A stretch of DNA of 52,817 nt from contig CAKUDE010000013.1 of NCBI GenBank assembly GCA_934645175.1, positions 1 to 52,817 on the forward strand, read 5' to 3'. The position numbers and the translations under genes were made by a program. This stretch comes from an uncultured Oscillospiraceae bacterium (GTDB taxonomy: Bacteria > Bacillota > Clostridia > Oscillospirales > Oscillospiraceae). Positions 21,849-31,100 of this stretch are shown here, in pieces (position 1 is the first letter of the stretch; each line of letters opens with the position of its first letter). A model generated the notes under the pieces. That model saw nothing but the letters and a program-made list of their open reading frames with translations. It was not told where the DNA came from and did no database searches.

Positions 21849-23666
21849 ATGGGAAAACGACAGGGAATCCGGATAGCGGCGATGCTGCTGTGCGTCGCCG
21901 TGCTGTGCGCCGCGCTGCTTCGGGGCGCTGCCGCACAGTCCGTGCCGGAGGGAAAAGACGGGCGTCCGGTGATTGCCTATGTGCCGATGGACGACCGGCC
22001 GGTCAATACCGACCGCGTGATCTATCTGGCGCGGGCGGCGGGCTTTACGCTTTTAATGCCGCCGAGCGACCTTTACCGCACCCGCCTGGACGGTCAGGGA
22101 GAGAATGCGTCCAACGGCAAGCCCTACGGGGACGGTACGGCGCTCATGCAATGGCTGCGTTCCGTAGAGGAGCAGAGCGACTATTTTGTGATTTCACTCG
22201 ACCAGATGTTCTCCGGCGGGCTGGTCAATTCACGCCATGTCGGGACTGTTGCGCTTGAGGAGGAGCAGCGGCGTATTGCGTCGTATTTGACGGCGCTTTC
22301 CGTGCGCAGCGATAAGCGCGTGATTTTTTACGATACGGTAATGCGCCTGGCGCTCACAGTCGGCTACGATGGCTGCACTATGCGGGATTATACGATTACG
22401 CGCAGCTACGGCAGTCGTTCCCGCTGGCGGATTGACCCGGAGGATTTTGCCACGGCGGATTATGCAAAATCGTTGGAGCAGCTCGACCGGATTCATACGG
22501 CCTATGCCGTGGGTGAGGACGGGAAGCTGCTTTCGGACTACCGCCGCCTTACACAGGCGGACGGCCGCTCCTCGGAGCTGCTTCGTCAATACCATAACTC
22601 GCGCATACGGAAGCTGAAGCTGACCAATCTCCTGATTCAACATTGCGGCTCTGACGCGATATTCTTCTTCGGAGCGGACGACAGCAGCGCCGGCGAATGC
22701 ATTCAGCGCGACGAGATTGCGTTCCTGCGCGCCCGAATGGAGGCGCTCGGCCTGCGGTACTCTCTGATGTCCGATGCCGATTCCTTCGGCGCGCTTGCCG
22801 TTGCGCGCTGTGCTGCCATGCAGTACGGAACGGTTTCGCTCCGTGTACGCTACTTCGGCGACGGCGAGCACGGTGCTGCGGGCGAATTTGACATCGGCAC
22901 GATCCGTCAGAACGTGGAGCAGCATGTGGAGGCGGCGGGGGCGCGCGTTGCGGAGCAGCAGACCGATGCGGAGCTGCTTGTGCTGACCCGCGTCCAGTCG
23001 AAGCATGAGCCCGCGCAGGTATACCGGCTGGCGGTGGATCGGCTGATGGCTCGTCTCCGCGAGAATCTGAAACGGGGAACCGTTACGATGGTGCTGGATG
23101 CGACCGACCGCTCTGCGGGCTATACAGCCGGAAACGGCAGCCTTTCCGAGCGCCTGTGCGGCGAGGCGGAGCTGTCTCTGCTCCTTGGCTACAGCAGCTG
23201 GAATACCGCGGGAAACGCGGCGGGGCTTTGCATTGCGCAGGGGGTTTCGCGTTTGCTCTGTTTGAAAAACGGAGCGTCCGATGCGCAGGCTGACCGTGCG
23301 TTTTTGCAGTCCATGACCTTTGCGTATGTGAAGGATATTGTTTACAACACCTGGCTGCGCGCGCGGCTGCAGGGCGATATGGCAGCGCTCGGCTACGACC
23401 AGACCGGTAATTTCTACACTATCTGCGAGGGAAACGATTTTTTGCTGCGCGCCGCGCTTGAGAAGATCATGCGCGGCGGCGTGGACGGGAAGCGCTGCGT
23501 CGGCCGCGTGCTGGAAAATCTTGCGGGCGGACGTTATTACACCTCGCTTTGCGGAACGCCGGAAACGGAGCGCTGCGGCACGATTACGGTGTCGAATTAC
23601 CGCTACCCGTGGTATCGTTTTTTTGAGATTACTTTCGATATATCCGTCTCATCGGATACAGAATAA
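21849..23666 (+). CDS. Secreted or anchored DUF4127-family protein
   Basis: 605 residues from the ATG at 21849; the exact start is uncertain because the upstream purine tract gives only a moderate site. A signal peptide or anchor lies at 8-28 (IRIAAMLLCVAVLCAALLRGAAA). The mature part begins RPVIAYVPMDDRPVNTDRVIYLARAAG, a strong signature of the DUF4127 family. Conserved acidic and Asp-Asp motifs (FFGADDSS, VLDATDRSAGYTAGN) suggest a metal-dependent hydrolase or carbohydrate-active role, but none is established. Here it interrupts the widespread ybeY-era core between genes normally adjacent or separated by dgkA and cdd. Base composition does not obviously differ from its neighbours. Confidence 0.8.
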   Translation: MGKRQGIRIAAMLLCVAVLCAALLRGAAAQSVPEGKDGRPVIAYVPMDDRPVNTDRVIYLARAAGFTLLMPPSDLYRTRLDGQGENASNGKPYGDGTALMQWLRSVEEQSDYFVISLDQMFSGGLVNSRHVGTVALEEEQRRIASYLTALSVRSDKRVIFYDTVMRLALTVGYDGCTMRDYTITRSYGSRSRWRIDPEDFATADYAKSLEQLDRIHTAYAVGEDGKLLSDYRRLTQADGRSSELLRQYHNSRIRKLKLTNLLIQHCGSDAIFFFGADDSSAGECIQRDEIAFLRARMEALGLRYSLMSDADSFGALAVARCAAMQYGTVSLRVRYFGDGEHGAAGEFDIGTIRQNVEQHVEAAGARVAEQQTDAELLVLTRVQSKHEPAQVYRLAVDRLMARLRENLKRGTVTMVLDATDRSAGYTAGNGSLSERLCGEAELSLLLGYSSWNTAGNAAGLCIAQGVSRLLCLKNGASDAQADRAFLQSMTFAYVKDIVYNTWLRARLQGDMAALGYDQTGNFYTICEGNDFLLRAALEKIMRGGVDGKRCVGRVLENLAGGRYYTSLCGTPETERCGTITVSNYRYPWYRFFEITFDISVSSDTE

Positions 23667-23684
23667 AGGAGTATTCAGACCCTT

Positions 23685-24575
23685 ATGAAGACAAAAACAG
23701 CAATGATTACGATTACCGGACGGCCGAATGTCGGCAAGTCTACGCTTATGAACCACCTGATCGGCGAAAAGATTGCCATCGTGTCCAATAAACCTCAGAC
23801 CACACGCAACCGCATCAGCGGTGTACTGACGCGCGGACAGACGCAGCTTGTGTTTGTTGATACGCCGGGCTTCCATAAACCGCGCACCCGTCTGGGGAAC
23901 TATATGATGGACGTCGTACACGATTCCGTTGCGGACGTGGATGCAATACTGCTGATCGTCGAGCCGATTGCCAACGTCGGCGCACAGGAGGAGGCACTGC
24001 TGGAGGACATCCGCCGCAGCGGTGCGCCTGCCGTTCTGGTCATCAACAAGATCGATACCGTGCCGGATAAGGAGCGGCTTCTGGCCGTAATCGCCGCCTA
24101 TGCTGAAAAATACAGCTTTGAGGCGGTCATTCCCGTCTCCGCGCTGCGCGCGCAGGGACTCGACGAGCTGATTGCCGAATGTGTGAAGTTTGCACAGCCG
24201 GGCCCTTTCCTGTTCCCGGAGGACGAGACGACCGATCAGCCGGAAAAGCAGGTTATCGCCGAGATTCTGCGCGAAAAGCTGCTGTGGAACCTTGACAAGG
24301 AGATTCCGCACGGTACCGCCGTCGAGATCACACGTTTTATCGAGCGCGACGACGAGGTGATCGAGGTTGATGCGACCATCTACTGCGAAAAGGCCAGCCA
24401 TAAGGGGATCATCATCGGCAAGAACGGAGAAATGCTGAAAAAAATCAGCACGGCCGCCCGCGAGGATATGGAGCGCTTTATGGGCACGAAGGTCTTTTTG
24501 CAGACCTGGGTCAAGGTTAAGGAAAACTGGCGTGACAGCGATTTTCTGCTGCGCAATTTCGGCTATAATAATTGA
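23685..24575 (+). CDS. era: GTPase Era
   Basis: 296 residues; the ATG has AAGGAG at about 23667-23672 upstream. G-domain motifs: GRPNVGKST (G1), the switch region TTRNRISG, DTPGF (G3) and NKID (G4). The C-terminal KH domain contains IIGKNGEMLKKI. Era binds the 3' end of 16S rRNA and assists 30S maturation, acting in the same pathway as YbeY two genes upstream. Length and domain order are standard. It is followed by a short gap and the yqzL-like mini-gene. Confidence 0.97.
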   Translation: MKTKTAMITITGRPNVGKSTLMNHLIGEKIAIVSNKPQTTRNRISGVLTRGQTQLVFVDTPGFHKPRTRLGNYMMDVVHDSVADVDAILLIVEPIANVGAQEEALLEDIRRSGAPAVLVINKIDTVPDKERLLAVIAAYAEKYSFEAVIPVSALRAQGLDELIAECVKFAQPGPFLFPEDETTDQPEKQVIAEILREKLLWNLDKEIPHGTAVEITRFIERDDEVIEVDATIYCEKASHKGIIIGKNGEMLKKISTAAREDMERFMGTKVFLQTWVKVKENWRDSDFLLRNFGYNN

Positions 24576-24623
24576 TGCGCTTTTGGAGCATCCTAGAAGC
24601 ATCAAGCGAAAGGAAGTACGCTT

Positions 24624-24713
24624 ATGAACGCCGAATTCTACTGGGAGCTTTTTACCGAGACCGGTGCGCCGGAGGCATATCTGCTCTACCTTGAAGCAAA
24701 GGAGCAGGCGTAG
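24624..24713 (+). CDS. yqzL: YqzL-like small protein, 29 aa
   Basis: ATG at 24624 with AAAGGAAG upstream encodes a 29-residue protein (MNAEFYWELFTETGAPEAYL then LYLEAKEQA). The pattern FW/YxLFxxTGxPxxYLxY is the YqzL family signature, a tiny protein encoded between era and recO in many Firmicutes. No function is known. Placement between era and recO is a strong independent argument. Confidence 0.8.
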   Translation: MNAEFYWELFTETGAPEAYLLYLEAKEQA

Positions 24714-24737
24714 CGACGGCTGCGCCTACATAAAACC

Positions 24738-25481
24738 ATGTACCGAAAGACCGAGGGAATCGTGCTGCGAGAGGTGCAGTATCGCGACAGCGACAAGCTG
24801 CTGACCGTCCTGACGCGTGATTTCGGCCGCATCACCATCGCCGCACGCGGCGCAAAGCGCAGCGGCGGCCGGTTATTCGGCGCGTGCCAGCTTCTGGCCT
24901 ATTCCGAATTCACACTGCTGGAGCGGCAGGGGAGACTTACCGTGACCGAAGCGACACCGCTCGAGCTTTTTCCGGAGCTGCGGGACAATCTGGAGCTTTT
25001 GTCGTTGGCGTCCTATTTTGCGCAGGTTGCCGAGACCCTTGCTCCGGAGGACGACCCTTTCAGCCCTGTGCTGCCGCTGCTGCTCAATTCACTCTTTGCG
25101 CTGGCCAGACTGCATCTGGAGCAGGCGCTCGTCAAGGCGGCGTTTGAATTTCGTATTGTGTGCCTGTCCGGATTTGAGCCGGATCTGCGCGGCTGCGCCG
25201 TTTGCGGCGGAGAGACGCCGGTCTTCTTTGATATCTCGCAGGGGACGCTTCTGTGCGCCGATTGCGCGCGTGAGAGCTCGGACGGCATCCGAATGCCGCT
25301 TTCCCCGGCGTCACTGGCGGCGCTGCGCTATATTGCCTACGCCGCTCCGAAGAGATTGTTTTCCTTCCGACTGTCAGGCGCTGCGCTGCACGAGACGGGG
25401 AATATTACCGAGAGCTATCTGTGTACGCGCTTGGAGCGCGGTTTTTCTACGTTGGACTTTTATAAGTCTCTGTTTATCTGA
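24738..25481 (+). CDS. recO: DNA repair protein RecO
   Basis: 247 residues; ATG at 24738. An N-terminal OB fold (KTEGIVLREVQYRDSDKLLTVLT) is followed by a helical domain. A four-cysteine zinc site (CAVCGGETPVFF...CADC) lies at about 150-175 and is typical of RecO of Gram-positive bacteria. RecO loads RecA with RecF/RecR at gaps and anneals SSB-coated strands. No evident ribosome-binding site directly precedes the ATG, so coupling to yqzL is likely. Order era-yqzL-recO is conserved. Confidence 0.95.
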   Translation: MYRKTEGIVLREVQYRDSDKLLTVLTRDFGRITIAARGAKRSGGRLFGACQLLAYSEFTLLERQGRLTVTEATPLELFPELRDNLELLSLASYFAQVAETLAPEDDPFSPVLPLLLNSLFALARLHLEQALVKAAFEFRIVCLSGFEPDLRGCAVCGGETPVFFDISQGTLLCADCARESSDGIRMPLSPASLAALRYIAYAAPKRLFSFRLSGAALHETGNITESYLCTRLERGFSTLDFYKSLFI

Positions 25482-25492
25482 GGAACCGAAAA

Positions 25493-27868
25493 ATGAATGA
25501 ACTATACGAAAAATCCATGAAAAAGCTGGAGCTGGACGCCATTTTACGAATGTTGGCCGACAGCGCTTCCAGTGAGGAGGGGAAGGAACGCTGTCTTGGA
25601 CTGCTGCCCTTGAACGATGCGGATGACATTCGTGAGCTGCAGGCGCAGACTACCGCCGCCTGCAAGCTCATTGCGCTTAAGGGCGCTCCCGGCTTTCAGA
25701 GTGCCGTGCCCGTTGCCGCCTCGTTGGAGCGTGCGGACCGCGGCGGCTGTCTGACGACGACGGAGCTCCTACGCGTGGCCGGCGTCCTGCGCTGCGTTCG
25801 CGCGGTCAAGAGCTATTATAACGGCGATGATACGCAAACGGTTCTGGATGCGTTCTTCCGGGAACTGGCACCGAACCGTTATCTGGAGGACAAGATTACG
25901 AACTCCATTCTCAGCGAGGAGGAGATTGCCGACGCGGCGAGCCCCGAGCTGGCGGATATTCGCCGCCATATGCGTGTGCAGAGCGCGAAGGTCAAGGAAT
26001 CTCTGCAAAAAATCATCACCTCGCCGAGCTATTCCAAATATCTGCGTGACCCGATTATCACTCTGCGCGGCGACCGCTATGTCGTTCCGGTCAAGAGCGA
26101 GTATAAGAGCGAAATTCCGGGACTGGTCCATGACATTTCCTCGACGGGTAGTACCTTTTTTGTGGAGCCGATGTCCGCCGTCAATGCCAATAATGCGCTG
26201 CGCGAGCTTTTTTTGCGTGAGAAGAAGGAGATTGAGAGGATTCTTGCCGAGCTGTCCGCCGAGGCGGCTTCCTTCCGTGAGAGTATCGGACAAAGCTATG
26301 AAATGCTTGTGCGTCTCGACTGCATCTTTGCCCGTGCGAAGCTGTCGTTCCGCATGAACGGCATGGAGCCGATTATCCGAACGGATGCGCGGCTCAATCT
26401 GAACCGCGCGCGTCATCCGCTGATCGACCCAAAGGTCGTTGTTCCGATTTCCGTTCGTCTCGGCAGCGATTTTGATACGTTGATCATTACCGGCCCGAAC
26501 ACCGGCGGCAAAACCGTGACGCTCAAAACCATCGGCCTTTTGACGCTCATGGCAGAGTGCGGCCTGCATATTCCCGCCGATTCCGGCAGTGAGATTGCAA
26601 TTTTCGAGCGGATCATGGCGGATATCGGTGATGAACAGTCCATCGAGCAGTCGCTTTCGACCTTCTCGTCTCATATGAAAAACATCGTCGAGATCGTCCG
26701 CGACTGTGATCGCGACACGCTTATCCTCTTTGACGAGCTGGGCGCCGGGACCGATCCCGCAGAGGGGGCGGCGCTGGCCACGGCGCTGATCGAGTTCTGC
26801 CGCCAGTGCGGCAGCCGTGTCGCCGCGACGACGCACTATGCCGAATTGAAGCTCTATGCCATGCGAACCGGGGGCGTTATGAACGCATCCTGTGAATTTG
26901 ACGTGGAGACGCTGCGGCCGACCTATAAGCTCCTGATCGGCGTCCCCGGAAAATCCAACGCCTTTGCCATTTCCAAGCGTCTCGGACTTGAGGATACCAT
27001 CATCGACAAGGCTCGCAGTCTTGTCAGCGAGAACGATCGGAATTTTGAGGATGTTCTGAACCAGCTTGAGCAGCAGCGCCAGCAGATGGAGGCGGCGAAG
27101 CTGGAGGCCGAAAGGCTGCGGCTGCAGACCGAGCAGGTCAAGGCGCAGTCCGAGGAGTACCTTGCGCAAATCCAACGTGAACGTGACAAGGCCATGAAAA
27201 CCGCCCGCGCAGAGGCGCAGGCGCTGATTGACCAGGCGCGGCGCGTTTCGGGCGAGGTGGCCGATGAGATGAAGCAGCTTCGCAAGCAGCTTCGCGACAG
27301 CGCCGACGTGCAGCAGACGAACGCGAAGCAGACCGAGCTGCGCAAAAAGCTGAACGACGCCGAGCAGGCACTGCTCGGCACACAGCAGGCGCTGCCGGAA
27401 CGTCCGAAGCCTACGCGGCAGATCAAGGTCGGAGACACCGTGGAGCTGCTGCGTTTCGGGACACGCGCCAGCGTGCTGGCGATCAACAAGGACGGCTCCT
27501 ATCAGCTTCAGGCCGGCATTATGAAGGTTACGGCGCGACCGGATGAAGTTTATCTGATTGAAGAGACGCAGCAGCAGGTCAAGAAGATTATTGAGCGCAG
27601 CCAGCGCACATTCCGCAATCAGGGCGCCAGCTCGGAGCTGGATCTGCGCGGAATGAGTGCCGATGAGGCTGTGGCGACGCTTTCGGTGTTTCTGGATACG
27701 GCAATGCTTGCCAATCTGTCATCCGTGCGGATCATCCACGGCAAGGGCACAGGCGTACTGCGTAAGGCCGTGCAGGAGGAGCTGAAGCATAACCGTGCAG
27801 TCAAATCCTACCGCCTTGGCGTGTACGGTGAGGGGGAGGACGGCGTGACCATCGCGGAGCTTCGCTGA
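25493..27868 (+). CDS. mutS2: MutS2 endonuclease/ATPase with Smr domain
   Basis: 791 residues; ATG at 25493. The core domain (about 10-300) leads to the ABC-type ATPase: ITGPNTGGKTVTLKTIG (Walker A), LFDELGAGTDPAEG (signature/Walker B), and AATTHYAELKLYA. A coiled coil at about 510-620 (EQQRQQMEAAKLEAE onward) is followed by a KOW-like stretch (KVGDTVELLRFG). The C-terminal Smr nuclease domain has LDLRGM and HGKGTGVLRKAVQEEL. MutS2 lacks mismatch-recognition residues of MutS. It suppresses recombination or splits stalled, collided ribosomes in B. subtilis. It is the last gene before a strong terminator. Confidence 0.96.
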   Translation: MNELYEKSMKKLELDAILRMLADSASSEEGKERCLGLLPLNDADDIRELQAQTTAACKLIALKGAPGFQSAVPVAASLERADRGGCLTTTELLRVAGVLRCVRAVKSYYNGDDTQTVLDAFFRELAPNRYLEDKITNSILSEEEIADAASPELADIRRHMRVQSAKVKESLQKIITSPSYSKYLRDPIITLRGDRYVVPVKSEYKSEIPGLVHDISSTGSTFFVEPMSAVNANNALRELFLREKKEIERILAELSAEAASFRESIGQSYEMLVRLDCIFARAKLSFRMNGMEPIIRTDARLNLNRARHPLIDPKVVVPISVRLGSDFDTLIITGPNTGGKTVTLKTIGLLTLMAECGLHIPADSGSEIAIFERIMADIGDEQSIEQSLSTFSSHMKNIVEIVRDCDRDTLILFDELGAGTDPAEGAALATALIEFCRQCGSRVAATTHYAELKLYAMRTGGVMNASCEFDVETLRPTYKLLIGVPGKSNAFAISKRLGLEDTIIDKARSLVSENDRNFEDVLNQLEQQRQQMEAAKLEAERLRLQTEQVKAQSEEYLAQIQRERDKAMKTARAEAQALIDQARRVSGEVADEMKQLRKQLRDSADVQQTNAKQTELRKKLNDAEQALLGTQQALPERPKPTRQIKVGDTVELLRFGTRASVLAINKDGSYQLQAGIMKVTARPDEVYLIEETQQQVKKIIERSQRTFRNQGASSELDLRGMSADEAVATLSVFLDTAMLANLSSVRIIHGKGTGVLRKAVQEELKHNRAVKSYRLGVYGEGEDGVTIAELR

Positions 27869-27892
27869 GAAGATACTTTGTATTTGGCATTT

Positions 27893-27940
27893 TTGAAAAA
27901 GGCTCGTATCGGATCTTAGTCCGATACGAGCCTTTTTCAA
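27893..27940. terminator. Bidirectional terminator between mutS2 and the minus-strand operon
   Basis: A 21-bp perfect inverted repeat (TTGAAAAAGGCTCGTATCGG onward, 6-nt loop) with A and T runs at both ends. It overlaps the stop codon of the last operon gene. Confidence 0.92.
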
Positions 27941-28425
27941 AGCAACGTGACGATTCCGGCAGTCAGAGCGGCGATCACGGCGAACAGCGGGATTCCGCGT
28001 ACAAAGGAACCGATGTGTTTTCGAGGATCCTGATACGGTTCTTTTTCCGGCAGGAAGGAAAAACGGATCCGCCTGGTATTGCGCCACCAGAGCAGGTCGA
28101 TCACAAGCAGATCGAACAGCCCCAGCCCTTCCCCGAAAATCAGGAAATACCAAAATGCAGACCAATAGCCGCTCAAGCCCAAGACTCTTTTAAAAACCAG
28201 ACCAAGGGCGGAGAACAGGACGGTGAACAGAAGCAGATTGCCCAACAGGACGGAGCCCAAGGACTTCTCTTTCGGAACGCTTCCCGCCAGCTTCTGCCGG
28301 ACCTGCGTTTGCACCGGGTCCGGGTAGGAGCGCAGGCCGATCAGGTTTTTCCTGTCCGTCCCGGTTCCCAGAAAGCAGATGCCCCAATAGAGCAGATAAA
28401 ATACAATTACAAGACCGATTCTCAT
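27937..28425 (-). CDS. Small polytopic membrane protein, paralogue of the gene at 31885
   Basis: 162 residues, ATG at 28425 with AAAGGGATGA upstream. Four hydrophobic segments: residues 2-19, about 58-78, 88-110 and 142-162. The pattern LxSYPDPVQ...ConsFWxxF and FDLLVIDLLWW can be aligned with VHLYSPEVQ and FWQLFVILSVMNLIDRFLIDGFWVGHTG of the product at 31885, so the two belong to one unnamed family. No known transporter motif. As last gene of the operon it ends in the shared terminator. It may stabilise or anchor a membrane step of the pathway; that is inference. Confidence 0.7.
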   Translation of the reverse strand: MRIGLVIVFYLLYWGICFLGTGTDRKNLIGLRSYPDPVQTQVRQKLAGSVPKEKSLGSVLLGNLLLFTVLFSALGLVFKRVLGLSGYWSAFWYFLIFGEGLGLFDLLVIDLLWWRNTRRIRFSFLPEKEPYQDPRKHIGSFVRGIPLFAVIAALTAGIVTLL

Positions 28426-28467
28426 AGCGTCATCCCTTTCCCCATATCACCGATAAGACACTGCCGC

Positions 28468-29103
28468 TCATATGTGTTTCCTTTTGTAGCCGCAGTCGCA
28501 GTACGGCCCGCCGGAGGCAAGCGTGTAGTCTCGCACAAAATCCGTCGCACCGCCCGCTTCGCTCATGGTATAGTCAAGGTGACATAGCGCCGGGGTGAGA
28601 TCGTACAGCCCCAGCTTTTGCATCAGTACACAGATACCGCACTTTGTAAAGCGTCCCTCATACCCGCTGCCGTCTGCGTATTCGTAAAAATCCATATTCC
28701 ACGAATAGGGATTGCGGTCGGCTGCCTTCAGTGCTGCGGTCGCTTTCATACCGGCGATATCCTTTCCGGTGAATTTCTTCCTTCCGCTCTTGCGGCAGAA
28801 CCACTTCATCGGCTTTGTCATCATCGCATCGGCATAGTATATCGTCAGCCGCTCCACATCCGGACGCTCCGGCATGGAGAGGATAAACGCTCCCAGCATA
28901 GCGCAGTTAACAATATTCATCTTAAAGCGGTCGGCCTTTTCAAATTCCGGCAGCTCACGGATGATTTCTCTGTATTTCGACTTCGCCTTTTGCGTGACGG
29001 CCTTTGCCGTATCCGCGTTATAGCCGAACACGGCGGTAAGCTGCCGCCGGAACGATCCGGCAAACAGCGCCCACATTCCCATTGGCATCCCTGCGTATTT
29101 CAT
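28468..29103 (-). CDS. ATC-hydrolase-like protein (paralogue 1 of 3)
   Basis: 211 residues; start overlaps the upstream stop as ATGA. The C-terminal 60 residues carry the motif shared by three operon members: KCGICVLMQKLGL, LCHLDY and PYCDCGY. This pattern fits the L-2-amino-thiazoline-4-carboxylic acid (ATC) hydrolase family, named for a Pseudomonas enzyme that opens the thiazoline ring towards N-carbamoyl-cysteine. The N-terminal hydrophobic patch (GMPMGMWALFAG) may be a membrane-associated helix. Of the three paralogues it has Gly in place of the Pro after the first motif Cys. Substrate here is unknown. The conserved cysteines suggest a metal site or catalytic thiol (inference). Confidence 0.75.
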   Translation of the reverse strand: MKYAGMPMGMWALFAGSFRRQLTAVFGYNADTAKAVTQKAKSKYREIIRELPEFEKADRFKMNIVNCAMLGAFILSMPERPDVERLTIYYADAMMTKPMKWFCRKSGRKKFTGKDIAGMKATAALKAADRNPYSWNMDFYEYADGSGYEGRFTKCGICVLMQKLGLYDLTPALCHLDYTMSEAGGATDFVRDYTLASGGPYCDCGYKRKHI

Positions 29104-29732
29104 TCCGTGTCTCTCCGTTTCTCCCGGGAGCCTGACGGCTCCGGATATTTTATCAAATCATACAGCACGCCGTGCTCGCCGAAGCGGCGCGTTCCGGCAA
29201 GCTCCATGCCGAGATGGACGTATTTGTCGCATTTGGATTGTGCATCGGTGTCGAGTATCACCGGCACGCCGAGCCTGTTGCCCTCGGCGAATGCCATATC
29301 CATGACCTTCCGCATATAGCCCTGCCCCTGATACGGCTCTCTGACGCAGACCATACCGACGTAGATATACGGCTTCTTTGCCTTATCGAGCTGTTTGCCA
29401 AGCCCCGAACCGCCCTTTGACATGATCCGCATAAAGCGGATAAGCGACTTTGGATTCATCGCGCGGAAGAATCCGCGCGCAAGATGAAGTCCCGCCCTCA
29501 GCGTGACCTTCTCGCCGGGGAGCTTGTAAGCGATAAAGCCTTCACCGGCTTCGCTTGTGGCATACAGCATTCCGCTTTGAAACGCCATTTTTACATATCC
29601 GCTGATGAACGACGCCACTGCATCACGGCTCGGGAATGCGTCGATCAATCCGTGCTCCGTGCCGTAATCGTAGTAGCCGAAGGCGTGACCGATGTCCTCC
29701 GCAATGCCCTCGCTTAGTGTCTTGATTTTCAT
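29100..29732 (-). CDS. GNAT-family N-acetyltransferase
   Basis: 210 residues. I set the start at the ATG at 29732, which overlaps the upstream TGA as ATGA; an upstream frame start lies inside the preceding gene. The acetyl-CoA loop reads REPYQGQGYMRKVMDMA (Q/RxxGxG), preceded by the strand YIYVGMVCV and followed by VILDTDAQSKCDKYVHLGMELAG, the GNAT end motif. It has a long N-terminal segment with IAEDIGHAFGYYDYG. Soluble, cytoplasmic. It is tightly coupled to its neighbours on both sides, so its substrate is probably a product of the same pathway. Confidence 0.85.
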   Translation of the reverse strand: MKIKTLSEGIAEDIGHAFGYYDYGTEHGLIDAFPSRDAVASFISGYVKMAFQSGMLYATSEAGEGFIAYKLPGEKVTLRAGLHLARGFFRAMNPKSLIRFMRIMSKGGSGLGKQLDKAKKPYIYVGMVCVREPYQGQGYMRKVMDMAFAEGNRLGVPVILDTDAQSKCDKYVHLGMELAGTRRFGEHGVLYDLIKYPEPSGSREKRRDTE

Positions 29733-30349
29733 AAAGTCCTGTCCTCTTCGCTTTTTGCGAGAATTGCCACGGCGCACGGAATTCTACCCTCACGCAGAAT
29801 ATAGCCTGCATCCGAATATCCGGCGTCGGAGAAAAAACGCTTGTAGGTGTCAAGAGTAAACTCCCGCTTGAAGTCGGCTCCCGCCTTACCGATAGCGCCT
29901 GAAACGCCGTTGGTCCTGCCCTTGTCCGTCTGATTCATATAGGTTGGAATCACGATCTTCCCGCCGGGCTTGCAGACGCGTTCGAGTTCACTCAATGCCT
30001 GATACGGCTCGTCCAGCAGGTGGATCACGTTCGCCGCGATGACTGTGTCAAACCGCCCGTCCGGATAGGAGAGCTGCAGAATGTTTGCCTGTTCAAACCG
30101 GACATTGGCATATTTCCCGTATTTCTTTTCCGCACGCTTTAGCATCTTTACGGAAAAATCGGTAGCGATCAGACTTTTGCAGCGCGGGGCGATCACGCCG
30201 GTCAGCAGCCCCGTGCCGCAGGCGCATTCGAGCACATCGTCGGAAGGCGAGATCAGCCTCTCCACCGCCGCGCACAGCGCTTTGTTTGCCTTCCTGTTGA
30301 TGACATTCGCGAAAATGTCGTAAACACACGCAACGTTATCCCAGAACAC
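29729..30349 (-). CDS. Class I SAM-dependent methyltransferase (UbiE-like)
   Basis: 206 residues; ATG at 30349. Motif I VLECACGTGLLTG, then a post-I acidic ATDFSVKMLKRAEKK, and FDTVIAANVIHLLDEP with KPGGKIVIPTYM: the standard class I fold. Its closest pattern is Methyltransf_11/25 as in ubiquinone and small-molecule methyltransferases. It ends exactly at the ATGA overlap with the GNAT gene. The second methyltransferase in this operon is a different (leucine-carboxyl-methyltransferase) type, so two separate methylations are implied. Confidence 0.88.
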   Translation of the reverse strand: MFWDNVACVYDIFANVINRKANKALCAAVERLISPSDDVLECACGTGLLTGVIAPRCKSLIATDFSVKMLKRAEKKYGKYANVRFEQANILQLSYPDGRFDTVIAANVIHLLDEPYQALSELERVCKPGGKIVIPTYMNQTDKGRTNGVSGAIGKAGADFKREFTLDTYKRFFSDAGYSDAGYILREGRIPCAVAILAKSEEDRTL

Positions 30350-30364
30350 TATCCGACCTCCGTT

Positions 30365-31081
30365 TTACTTATAGCCCTTCCTCTGCGAAAATACCGGCGG
30401 CCAGTATGGCATCGGCTCGGCATCGACCTTCAGCTTGAAATCGCAATATCCGTCTTCCTCCATGCAGGTATGCTCACGAAACAGCGGAGCCCCAACAATT
30501 CCGAACATGACGTAGTCGAGATTGCAGAGATATGGCATGTATTCTTCGTATCCGTACTTTCGCGCAAAATTCGCCAGCGGACACACAAGGTTGTGATAGC
30601 TGAAATCATAGCCCGCTTCGGGCGGAAGCTGCGTTTTTGTCTCAAAGCTGCCGGGGTTTTTGGCGGCGTTGGCGGCATTTTTTGTGTCTTTTTTCAGGAA
30701 CATTTTGTTAAGCAGCTTCGGATTTGTGAACATCCTGCCCATGATCTTGCGGACGAAGCCGGGCATCTTCAGCATCCGACGCGCATAAGCGGTCGTCATC
30801 AGGTGTCCGATCTCTTCCATTGCCATGCCGTGCTTTTTCAGATATTCGCCCATTGCCGCCAGCATATAAGCCTCGGTCAGATTTTTTGTACCGCTGGCCT
30901 TATCGCCGCCGATGTACGGAAAGCGCTCCAGCATATCCCGCTCATAGATGCTCCATATGTCCCCAAATGCGACATCGTAGGTTGTCCCGGCGGCGTTTTC
31001 GATCTCAGAACCGACAAGGGAAAGGAAGCCTTTCATGGTTTTCTTCAGCTTCGCGCTTTTCTTTTTGTAATAGTCGTGCAT
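30365..31081 (-). CDS. ATC-hydrolase-like protein (paralogue 2 of 3)
   Basis: 238 residues; ATG at 31081 after AAGGAGTC. The first 50 residues are charged, KKKSAKLKKTMKG, then mainly helical. C-terminal motif: CPLANFARKYGY, LCNLDYVMFG and DGYCDFK, aligned with the other two family members. Relation to ATC hydrolase is by this motif; overall identity among the three is low, so each probably has its own substrate or is a subunit of one complex. The sequence also has a lysine-rich stretch KKDTKNAANAAKN. No membrane segment or signal peptide is seen. Confidence 0.75.
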   Translation of the reverse strand: MHDYYKKKSAKLKKTMKGFLSLVGSEIENAAGTTYDVAFGDIWSIYERDMLERFPYIGGDKASGTKNLTEAYMLAAMGEYLKKHGMAMEEIGHLMTTAYARRMLKMPGFVRKIMGRMFTNPKLLNKMFLKKDTKNAANAAKNPGSFETKTQLPPEAGYDFSYHNLVCPLANFARKYGYEEYMPYLCNLDYVMFGIVGAPLFREHTCMEEDGYCDFKLKVDAEPMPYWPPVFSQRKGYK

Positions 31082-31100
31082 GTTTTGACTCCTTTTGGGC

